A stretch of 8,208 nt of DNA, taken from Bacteroidota bacterium (lineage in GTDB: Bacteria; Bacteroidota; Rhodothermia; Rhodothermales; JAAAOL01). The stretch is from the NCBI GenBank assembly GCA_009908885.1, contig JAAAOL010000235.1, positions 1 to 8,208 on the forward strand, in the 5' to 3' direction. This document shows, in pieces, positions 1 through 5,505 of this stretch. Made by a program: the position numbers and the translations under genes. The stretch's first letter is position 1, and every line of letters begins with the position of its first letter. The notes under the pieces are model-generated. The model worked only from the letters and a program-made list of their open reading frames with translations. It had not been told where the DNA came from and searched no databases.

Positions 1-284
1 AGCTCCCACCCCACCTCCTCCCCGGCCCAGCCCGTTAGCAGGTCGTGAAGGGTGGCAATGCTCCGTGGGTGCGACAGCGTCAGTTGCGCTCGATGCTGCC
101 TGCCGGTTCCTGTTCGGACATCGTTGGTGTGTGACTGCGTGTCCATCCGGGGTAGGGTCTGGTGGGGAAGCGGTCGGTGGATCAGTAGCAGGACGGCCCG
201 GCAACCCCACGACGCCGGACCGCCCCCGCAGCCTCCCTACTTCCGAGGCTACGTGTACTTCTTCTGAGGCGCTAGCCCTGCCGC
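1..284. other. Non-coding stretch downstream of the acidic lipoprotein gene
   Basis: No convincing gene is visible here on either strand. The open frames on the plus strand give Arg/Pro/Ser/Cys-rich translations without a recognisable domain, and one of them runs antisense into the Asp-rich gene. The only structures noted are a 6-bp inverted repeat at 230-250 and, on the minus strand, a purine-rich AGGAGG-like string (complement of 14-19) that could belong to a gene beginning just beyond position 1. Neither can be confirmed from this window. Confidence 0.5.
230..250 (-). terminator. Possible weak hairpin downstream of the acidic lipoprotein gene
   Basis: On the minus strand AGCCTC and GAGGCT can pair as a 6-bp stem around a 9-nt loop, about 35 nt after the stop codon of the acidic lipoprotein gene. 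No T-run follows; the next bases are G-rich. It may therefore only protect or process the 3' end, or be chance in GC-rich DNA. I list it because it is the only hairpin candidate close to the end of that gene. Confidence 0.2.
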
Positions 285-1769
285 CTAGTCGTCATCGTCG
301 CTGTCGTCGTCATCATCGTCGTCGTCCCCATCCTCATCGTCTCCGTCGTCGTCACCGTCCGAGTCCTCCTCCTCGTCTGAGTCGTCGTCCTCGTCGTCAC
401 AGGGCCCATCGTAGTCGTACGGGTGATTGGCATGACCGGCCACCGCAGCCGGGCTCACCGAGAGCGTGATGGCCTCGTCCGGATTGCCCGGTGGAACGTG
501 GCAGATCAGCACCTTGCCCGGGTGGTTGGGGTCGTCGTAGCTGCCGGTGACGCTGCCCTCCTCCTCGTCGTCCCCGTCCCCATCGTCGGAGTCGTCATCG
601 CCATCCTCGCCGTCATCATCGGAGTCATCACCATCATCATCGGAGTCATCGCCGTCGTCGGAGTCGTCTCCATCATCACCGTCATCATCATCCTCGTCGT
701 CGCGGTTGCTTTCGAGCTTGACGATGGTCACGACGCTCTCGCCGTCCTCATCGCGATACTCTCCTTCGGATGTGACAACAAATCCGGCATCTAACTCATC
801 AGCCAGCTCTTGCAGGCTAAAGAGATCCCCCTCCTCATCAAAGATGGTACTGCCGTCAACAGTAAAGATGCGCCCACCGGCTACTTCAAACGTTTGAGCA
901 TCGAGATCGACGCCAAAGACACGACCTCCAAACTCATTCTCATCATCACCGTCGTCGCCATCGTCATCGGAGTCGTCTCCGTCATCGGAGTCGTCTCCGT
1001 CGTCGGAGTCATCCCCGTCGTCATCTGAATCATCCCCATCATCGTCGGAATCGTCTCCGTCGTCATCACCATCATCTCCGTCGTCATCGGAGTCGTCCCC
1101 GTCGTCGCCGTCATCGTCCCCGTCGTCTGAATCGTCCCCATCGTCGGAGTCATCCCCATCATCGTCGGAGTCATCCCCGTCATCGTCGGAGTCATCCCCG
1201 TCATCGTCGGAATCGTCTCCGTCATCATCGCCATCGTCGGAGTCATCTCCGTCGTCGCCGTCGTCGCCGGTGGGAGTCTCGGGGAACGTCGCTTCGAGAA
1301 AGACGGCGCCGTCCTGCTCAATGGCGATGTCCAGCCCGCGCGGATCGAAGTCGAGCAGGAGTTTTCCGTCCTCGGCCGGATCTCGGAACTCCACTTCTCC
1401 TTCGATGTCATCGTCGGTCTCGACCACGTCGATCTGCGCCCGGATGTCACCACCGACGCGTAGATCGTACGTACCGATGGGAAGGTCTTCGACTTCCACC
1501 TTGAACTCGGTGCGGTCGTCCCGAGCCTCGTACTCGGCCTCCCCCGACGCGTCGGGATCGAGTCCGGTGTTGGTGAGGGCAATCTCGATCTCGACCTCGT
1601 CGTCCTCCGACTGCGAGGTGCCGTCGTCATCGCCGTCGTCGCTATCCTGAAGCGTCTGAGCATCGACGGTGCTCGCATCCTCCTCCATGCTGCTCACGGC
1701 GCTGTCGCAGGCCGACAGGCCGACCAGCAGGGCGAAGGCGATCAGGATGTGGGTCAGTAGCTTGGTCAT
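285..1769 (-). CDS. Acidic Asp/Gly/Ser-repeat lipoprotein with three small domains
   Basis: A 494-residue predicted lipoprotein of unknown function. Residues 1-20 form a lipoprotein signal peptide ending in LSA-C with the lipidated Cys at 21, followed by Asp. Residues 55-165 form a beta-rich domain (GTYDLRVGG, DFDPRGLDIAI). Residues 168-277 are almost only Asp, Gly and Ser. Residues 278-355 resemble the DUF5666 beta domain (FGGRVFGVDLDAQTFEV, then a basic VKLESN end). Residues 356-403 are a second acidic tract. Residues 405-457 contain LICHVPPGNP and a closing HANHPYDYDGPC, a Cys/His module seen in many secreted proteins. Residues 458-494 are an acidic tail ending in Asp. The start was chosen because the ATG is followed at once by the signal peptide and preceded, 7 nt away, by GAGGAGGA; the frame stays open for 36 more codons upstream, but these make no sensible signal. 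The acidic tracts suggest cation binding or extended surface linkers; this is inference. Confidence 0.85.
   Translation of the reverse strand: MTKLLTHILIAFALLVGLSACDSAVSSMEEDASTVDAQTLQDSDDGDDDGTSQSEDDEVEIEIALTNTGLDPDASGEAEYEARDDRTEFKVEVEDLPIGTYDLRVGGDIRAQIDVVETDDDIEGEVEFRDPAEDGKLLLDFDPRGLDIAIEQDGAVFLEATFPETPTGDDGDDGDDSDDGDDDGDDSDDDGDDSDDDGDDSDDDGDDSDDGDDSDDGDDDGDDGDDSDDDGDDGDDDGDDSDDDGDDSDDDGDDSDDGDDSDDGDDSDDDGDDGDDENEFGGRVFGVDLDAQTFEVAGGRIFTVDGSTIFDEEGDLFSLQELADELDAGFVVTSEGEYRDEDGESVVTIVKLESNRDDEDDDDGDDGDDSDDGDDSDDDGDDSDDDGEDGDDDSDDGDGDDEEEGSVTGSYDDPNHPGKVLICHVPPGNPDEAITLSVSPAAVAGHANHPYDYDGPCDDEDDDSDEEEDSDGDDDGDDEDGDDDDDDDDSDDDD
288..398 (-). repeat. Acidic C-terminal tail, Asp-rich low-complexity tract
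   Basis: This encodes residues 458-494 of the lipoprotein: Asp and Glu with a few Gly and Ser, finishing in a run of eight Asp, one Ser and four Asp before the stop. It lies directly after the Cys/His module. Codons alternate between GAC and GAT, so selection seems to act on the residue rather than on the DNA string. Confidence 0.8.
561..704 (-). repeat. Second Asp/Gly/Ser tract of the lipoprotein
   Basis: This encodes residues 356-403, mainly repeats of GDDSDD and GDDSDDD with a Glu-rich end. It links the DUF5666-like domain to the Cys/His module. The DNA is a triplet-periodic low-complexity run, prone to in-frame length change. Confidence 0.8.
939..1268 (-). repeat. Main Asp/Gly/Ser repeat tract of the lipoprotein
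   Basis: This encodes residues 168-277, about 110 residues built from units GDDSDDD (21 nt) and GDDSDD (18 nt), with GDD and GDDD fillers. It contains identical neighbouring DNA copies, for example 963-980 with 981-998 (18 nt) and 1164-1184 with 1185-1205 (21 nt). No other residue type occurs until the Glu/Asn at its end. It joins the first beta domain to the DUF5666-like domain. Confidence 0.9.
1143..1226 (-). repeat. Four tandem 21-nt units in the main acidic tract
   Basis: Four contiguous 21-nt units lie at 1143-1163, 1164-1184, 1185-1205 and 1206-1226. The second and third are identical, the first differs from them at one base, and the fourth at several. Each encodes seven residues of the GDDSDDD type, so gain or loss of a unit keeps the frame. 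The near identity points to recent duplication. Confidence 0.85.
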
Positions 1770-1775
1770 GGTACG

Positions 1776-1783
1776 TCCTCCTC
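1776..1783 (-). promoter_or_regulatory. Strong Shine-Dalgarno site of the acidic lipoprotein gene
   Basis: The minus strand reads GAGGAGGA, ending 6-7 nt before the ATG at 1769. This is a near-perfect anti-16S match and decides the start codon over the longer open frame reaching 1877. It stands out because the other genes in the window have weak or no such site, suggesting the lipoprotein is efficiently translated. Confidence 0.75.
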
Positions 1784-1791
1784 GTGATGTG

Positions 1792-1834
1792 GTGGTACTT
1801 CTCCGCCCGGATACGGACCAGGCGATGGTACCAC
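1792..1834 (-). promoter_or_regulatory. Inverted repeat in the leader of the acidic lipoprotein gene
   Basis: GTGGTAC at 1792-1798 and GTACCAC at 1828-1834 form 7-bp arms separated by 29 nt, with a shorter TCCG/CGGA pair inside. In the transcript this could fold into a hairpin ending about 8 nt upstream of the Shine-Dalgarno site. It could affect translation or be an operator, but the arms are short and the role is unproven. Confidence 0.25.
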
Positions 1835-1998
1835 TGACTATGACAAGGACGGTGCCAAGCTGACCGCCGCGCACCAAACCGCCGATTCATACGCTGTGTG
1901 CCGGTTCTGGGGGTGCTGCCCGAAGATAAGCACGCGCTACAATGTGCACGCCGTTCACGTGGTGTGCATGGAATTCACACCCGTGTGTCGGCGCGCCG

Positions 1999-2352
1999 TC
2001 AGAGGACGAGGATGCTCTGCACGCGGGCGCCCTCCGCGTCGACGTCCGTCGGCACGGGCTTGCGGAAGGCCTTGTTGCTCTCGGGCGCCACGTCCTGCAC
2101 GACCACGCTGACGCTGGAGATGCGGCGGTTGTCAGCATCGTAGAAGGCGATGCGCAGCTGCACGTTGTCGAGGCGCTCGCGGCTCTCGTTGTGCAGCGTG
2201 CCGGTCACGATGCGCGTGCCGTCGGGGATGCGTGCATACTGGAACTCGCTGACGGTGACCTGCTCGGCGAGGCGCCGCTGCTGCGCGTCGGAAGGACCGC
2301 AGGCGGACAGGCCGAGGGCGAGAATGAGACTGAGGAGAAGGGTGCGAGCCAT
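1999..2352 (-). CDS. Small lipoprotein with an FxLYD-like domain
   Basis: A 117-residue predicted lipoprotein. Residues 1-17 are a short hydrophobic signal peptide ending in the lipobox LSAC, with the lipidated Cys at 18 followed by Gly-Pro. The rest is one beta-sandwich-like domain: VSEFQYARIPDGTRIVTG, then LHNES and VQLRIAFYDADNRRISS, the pattern of FxLYD domains (a strand, an N-x-S turn, then a conserved xFYDxxG/N strand). Such domains occur in envelope lipoproteins; none has a catalytic site that I can see. I chose the ATG at 2352 because it directly precedes the signal peptide. A TTG at 2373 would add seven residues and has no better ribosome site; upstream of the ATG only a weak AAGG is present. 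It lies 106 nt after the carbamoyltransferase gene and 229 nt before the acidic lipoprotein gene. Domain naming is by pattern recognition only. Confidence 0.8.
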   Translation of the reverse strand: MARTLLLSLILALGLSACGPSDAQQRRLAEQVTVSEFQYARIPDGTRIVTGTLHNESRERLDNVQLRIAFYDADNRRISSVSVVVQDVAPESNKAFRKPVPTDVDAEGARVQSILVL

Positions 2353-2423
2353 GATTGGCGGTACCTTGGGCAAGAGAGGGCTGTTGTCATAAACGAGCAG
2401 AGCGGGGGATGTTCGGGCGCTTC

Positions 2424-2436
2424 GTCAACATTTGAC
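2424..2436. promoter_or_regulatory. 13-bp palindrome upstream of the small lipoprotein gene
   Basis: GTCAACATTTGAC reads as 5-bp arms GTCAA and TTGAC around CAT. It sits between the end of the carbamoyltransferase gene and the small lipoprotein gene, and on the minus strand it includes TTGACG, similar to a -35 element. I see no well-placed -10 partner. It could be an operator half-site pair or chance. Confidence 0.2.
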
Positions 2437-2458
2437 ACGCGGCGGGGACGCGCCCGCG

Positions 2459-4261
2459 TCAGTCGAGTCCGTACTCCTCGGCCACTTCCTCGGCGGTGAA
2501 GACCGCCTCTTCGGCGTCGGGCAGCATCTGCTTGGTGACGAGGTACGGGCCGAGGGCGAGCACGTCCATGTGGGTGCGGCGGAAGCAGGTGTAGGCGTCC
2601 TCGGGGGTGCAGACGATGGGCTCGCCCCGCACGTTGAAGCTGGTGTTGACGAGCACCCCGCAGCCCGTCCGCGCCTCGAAGGCCTTCAGCAGCCGGTAGT
2701 AACCTGGACTCGTCTCGGGGTGCACCGTCTGGATGCGCGCGGAGCCGTCGACGTGGGTCACGGCCGGAATGGCGCTGTCGATATGTTTGAGGCGGTCCAA
2801 CCCTTCGCCGCCCACCTCGGCGTCGCTGACCTGGGCCACGAGCAGCATGTACGGGCTCGGCGCGTCGAGGTCGAAGTAGTCGGCGGCGCGCTCGGCCAGC
2901 ACGCTCGGTGCGAACGGGCGGAAGCTCTCGCGGAATTTGATCTTGAGGTTGACGAGGCGCTGCACCTCGCGCCCGCGCGGGTCGGCCAGGATGGAGCGGT
3001 GCCCGAGGGCGCGCGGCCCGAACTCCATCCGCCCCTGAAACCAGCCGACGACCTGCCCGTCGGCCAGCACCTCGGCGACGCGGTCGGCCAGCGCGTCGTG
3101 ACCGACGTGCTCGTGCGGGAGGCCTTCCCGCTCCAGGAAGGCCGCGATGGCCTCGTCCGAGAAGCCCGGCCCGAGGTAGGCGCCCTGCATGGCGTCGGGC
3201 GTCTGGGGCGTGCGCGGCTGCCCGGCGTGCATGTGCCAGGCCACCAGGGCCGCCCCGAGCGCGCCGCCCGCATCGCCCGCCGCCGGTTGAATCCAGATCC
3301 GCTCGAACGGACTCTCCCGCAACAGCCGACCGTTGGCCACGCAGTTGAGCGCCACGCCGCCCGCCAGGCACAGATTGCGCTCGCCCGTCTCCCGGTGCAC
3401 GTGCCGGGCCATCCGTAGCAGCGCCTCCTCCGTCACCGCCTGCACCGACCGCGCCAGGTCCATCTCGCGCTGCGTCAGCTCGCTCTCGGGCGCCCGCCGC
3501 GGCCCGCCGAAGAGCTCGGCAAACCGTCGCCCCGTCATCGTGAGGCCGTGCGGGTACGTGAAGTACTCCATGTTGAGCTTGAACGACCCGTCGTCCTTCA
3601 GGTCGACCAGTGCGTCCCGGATGGTGTCCACGTAGCGCGGCTCGCCGTACGGGGCGAGGCCCATCAGCTTGTACTCGCCCGAGTTGACGCGGAAGCCGCA
3701 GAAGTAGGTGAAGGCGCTGTACAGCAGGCCCAGCGAGTGCGGGAAGTGGATCTCCGCCTGGAGGGTGACGCGGTGTCCGTCGCCGAGGCCGTACGAGGTC
3801 GTCGCCCACTCGCCGACGCCGTCGGTGGTGATGAAGGCCGCCCGCTCGAACGGCGAGGGGAAGAAGGCGCTGGCGGCGTGGCTTTCGTGGTGCTCGGGAA
3901 AGATGAGCGGGCCGTCGTAGTCCAGCTCCGTGGCGATGAGGTCCGGAATCCAGAGCTTCTTTTTGAGCCAGAGCGGCATCGCCTTCAGGAAGGACCGCAG
4001 GCCTTTCGGCGCCACCATCAGGTACGTCTCCAGCAGCCGCTCGAATTTGAGGAACGGCTTGTCGTAGAACGCGACGGCGTCCAACTCCTGCGCCGTGAGG
4101 CCGCCCTCGCGCAGACAGTACGCGATGGCCTGCGTGGGAAAGTGCGGATCATGCTTCTGCCGCGAGAAGCGCTCCTCCTGCGCCGCCGCCACGATGCGCC
4201 CGTCCCGCACGAGGCAGGCGGCCGAGTCGTGGTACCAGCAGGAAAGGCCGAGGATGGTCAT
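2459..4261 (-). CDS. NodU/CmcH-family O-carbamoyltransferase
   Basis: A 600-residue enzyme of the NodU/CmcH/TobZ family, which uses carbamoyl phosphate and ATP, through a carbamoyl-adenylate, to carbamoylate a hydroxyl of a sugar or natural product. The N-terminal Kae1-like domain starts with ILGLSCWYHDSAACLV (3-18) and AAAQEERFSRQKHD (25-38). HHESHA (124-129), the Asp in TTDGVGEW (D147) and GDAGGALGAA (D330) match the spacing of the metal- and nucleotide-site residues described for TobZ. LCLAGGVALNCVANG (298-311) is the nucleotide-binding loop. The C-terminal domain carries GWFQGRMEFGPRALGHRSIL (407-426) and VLVNTSFNVRGEPIV (536-550). Length and motif order are full for the family, so the enzyme is probably active. 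The ATG at 4261 is followed at once by the conserved first strand; no clear Shine-Dalgarno precedes it. It lies 42 nt after the SEC-C-like gene and may share its transcript. The acceptor substrate cannot be told: no sugar or polyketide genes are nearby. Confidence 0.92.
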   Translation of the reverse strand: MTILGLSCWYHDSAACLVRDGRIVAAAQEERFSRQKHDPHFPTQAIAYCLREGGLTAQELDAVAFYDKPFLKFERLLETYLMVAPKGLRSFLKAMPLWLKKKLWIPDLIATELDYDGPLIFPEHHESHAASAFFPSPFERAAFITTDGVGEWATTSYGLGDGHRVTLQAEIHFPHSLGLLYSAFTYFCGFRVNSGEYKLMGLAPYGEPRYVDTIRDALVDLKDDGSFKLNMEYFTYPHGLTMTGRRFAELFGGPRRAPESELTQREMDLARSVQAVTEEALLRMARHVHRETGERNLCLAGGVALNCVANGRLLRESPFERIWIQPAAGDAGGALGAALVAWHMHAGQPRTPQTPDAMQGAYLGPGFSDEAIAAFLEREGLPHEHVGHDALADRVAEVLADGQVVGWFQGRMEFGPRALGHRSILADPRGREVQRLVNLKIKFRESFRPFAPSVLAERAADYFDLDAPSPYMLLVAQVSDAEVGGEGLDRLKHIDSAIPAVTHVDGSARIQTVHPETSPGYYRLLKAFEARTGCGVLVNTSFNVRGEPIVCTPEDAYTCFRRTHMDVLALGPYLVTKQMLPDAEEAVFTAEEVAEEYGLD

Positions 4262-4303
4262 GGGAAAGCGCGTCGGAGGCGACGAGCGACGGGCGGATCG
4301 GTG

Positions 4304-5422
4304 TTACAGGACCTCGATGATGTCCCAGTCGTCGCTGAGCTTGCGCTGGAAGTGCTTGTACTTGAGCGTCTGCGTCTCGCCGGTGTCGATGTGTTGGACG
4401 ACCACGCGGTCGTTGCGCCCGATCTTGCGGCGCGGCTCGTCCTCGTCGACCGGGCGCCCGGCCACGAGCCCCCGATCGGCCATGAACTCGCCGATCACCT
4501 GCTTCATGCGGGCCTCGTCCGGCTCTTCGTCTCCGCTCGCTTCGAAGGCGTCCATCATCCGGTCCATGAGGTCCATGACGTCGTCGTCGGGCAGGCCGGT
4601 CGCCTCCTGGATCTGGCTGGCTATCCGGTTGAACTCCATCTCAGCTTGCAGCTCCTGGACGCGCTCGGCATATTCCGCCTCCTTCGCCCACATCTCCTCG
4701 TAATACGCAGGCAGCGCCAGGAGCGGATCGGGAGCCTCGTCGGAGGCGATCATGTCTAGCGCATCGTCCTTCGAAAGCTCCCAATCCATGATGACTTCGG
4801 CGTCGTAGAGCGCGGCGATGCGCTCACGGCTGTCGACGTCGCGGGCGTGCATGAGCCCTTTCACCGCGGTCGTCCACCGTCGTATCTCGAAGAGGGAGAC
4901 GTCGGCGAGGTCGTCGGGCACGTCGGGCGTTCCATCGTCCCGGACGGGCGGCAGCATCTCTCGCAACCGGGGCACGATGCGGTCACGCAGCGACGGCTCC
5001 TTGGCGAGGTGGCCGAGGGCTTGGAGCGCATGCAGCCGCCCCACGTCGGGCGTCTCGGGATCGTCCAGCACCCCTTCGAGCGCGGCCACGGCGTCCGCGC
5101 CGAAGCGTCGCAGTCGCGGGTTGATCCAGAATCCCAGCGCGCGGGTCTTTTCCGGCTCTTCGCGACAGAACCGCTCGACCTCGGCCAGCACCTCCGGCGC
5201 CTTCCGCTCGATGAGGACGAGCCCGGCGTGCATGTCGCGGTAGTTACGCGGATCGTCCTCGGACCAGTCGTCATCGACGTCGGCCTTCAGGAGCCGCATC
5301 AGCTCCGGCACGACGCTCTCGTCGTGCGCCAGCAGCGCCTCCAGCAGGTCGGCGTCAGGCTGCTCGCCCGACAGCTCCAGCGCCTCGGCGAGGTCGAACG
5401 CGGTCCAGTCGTCGTAATTCAT
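4304..5422 (-). CDS. Acidic helical-repeat protein with cysteine-less SEC-C-like tail
   Basis: A 372-residue soluble protein I do not recognise by name. No signal peptide or membrane segment is seen, so it is probably cytoplasmic. Residues 5-165 are helix pairs of HEAT-like character (LLEALLAHDESVVPELMRLL; GADAVAALEGVL; RLHALQALGHLA). Residues 239-275 look coiled-coil (YYEEMWAKEAEYAERVQELQ). The C-terminus reads RRKIGRND at 331-338, then VVVQHIDTG and TLKYKHF. KIGRND is exactly how the zinc-binding SEC-C motif begins, but the cysteines that normally follow are absent. The start at 5422 is the first ATG after the membrane-protein gene; extending the frame would run through that gene, and no Shine-Dalgarno site is present. 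It lies 83 nt after the membrane-protein gene and 42 nt before the carbamoyltransferase gene. DUF1186-type HEAT/SEC-C proteins are one possible family. Function is unknown. Confidence 0.8.
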   Translation of the reverse strand: MNYDDWTAFDLAEALELSGEQPDADLLEALLAHDESVVPELMRLLKADVDDDWSEDDPRNYRDMHAGLVLIERKAPEVLAEVERFCREEPEKTRALGFWINPRLRRFGADAVAALEGVLDDPETPDVGRLHALQALGHLAKEPSLRDRIVPRLREMLPPVRDDGTPDVPDDLADVSLFEIRRWTTAVKGLMHARDVDSRERIAALYDAEVIMDWELSKDDALDMIASDEAPDPLLALPAYYEEMWAKEAEYAERVQELQAEMEFNRIASQIQEATGLPDDDVMDLMDRMMDAFEASGDEEPDEARMKQVIGEFMADRGLVAGRPVDEDEPRRKIGRNDRVVVQHIDTGETQTLKYKHFQRKLSDDWDIIEVL

Positions 5423-5472
5423 GGAAGTCAGGGGGTGGTGGAGGAAGGTGATTGCAGCGTTCTTGAGCCGAA

Positions 5473-5505
5473 CCCCGCTCAGCGGAGCACGTTCCGAGCG
5501 CGGGG
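5473..5505 (-). terminator. GC-rich hairpin directly after the membrane-protein stop codon
   Basis: CCCCGCTC (5473-5480) can pair with GAGC (5496-5499) and GGGG (5502-5505), giving 8 bp with a 2-nt bulge. The loop can form a further GGA/TCC pair. It starts at the base after the TGA of the membrane-protein gene. On the minus strand it is followed by TTCGGCTC, so there is no U-run. It might be a partial terminator or an RNA-processing or stability element that lowers expression of the genes behind it. Confidence 0.35.

Noticed and set aside
14..19. AGGAGG on the minus strand as ribosome site for a gene beyond position 1
   Set aside because: Plausible, but only 13 bases remain to the window edge and no clear start codon with good spacing is visible.
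423..897. Plus-strand open frames over the Asp tract, one very hydrophobic (Val/Ile-rich) and one Ser/Pro-rich
   Set aside because: They are mirror images of the acidic gene: GAC/GAT codons read on the other strand become GTC/ATC (Val/Ile) or, in another frame, TCG/TCA (Ser). There is no ribosome site or domain, and the minus-strand gene has a signal peptide and strong Shine-Dalgarno site.
939..1268. CRISPR-like array
   Set aside because: Units of 18-21 nt are contiguous with no unique spacers, have triplet periodicity, and encode Asp/Gly/Ser inside a clear gene.
1770..1877. Longer N-terminus of the acidic lipoprotein
   Set aside because: The 36 extra residues precede a complete lipoprotein signal peptide and would bury it. 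The ribosome site lies within this extension, right before the internal ATG.
1921..1928. Bacteroidota-type -7 box (TATCTTCG on the minus strand, near TAnnTTTG)
   Set aside because: One mismatch and no TTTG at the expected -33 distance; too weak to call a promoter.
1930..1998. Several overlapping short inverted repeats (CACAC/GTGTG, CACGTG, GGCGCGCC) as a terminator of the small lipoprotein gene
   Set aside because: Arms are 4-5 bp, loops conflict, and no T-run follows on the minus strand.
2353..3809. Long Arg/Pro/Ala-rich minus-strand frame across the carbamoyltransferase
   Set aside because: It is a shadow frame of GC-rich coding DNA; the carbamoyltransferase frame holds all family motifs.
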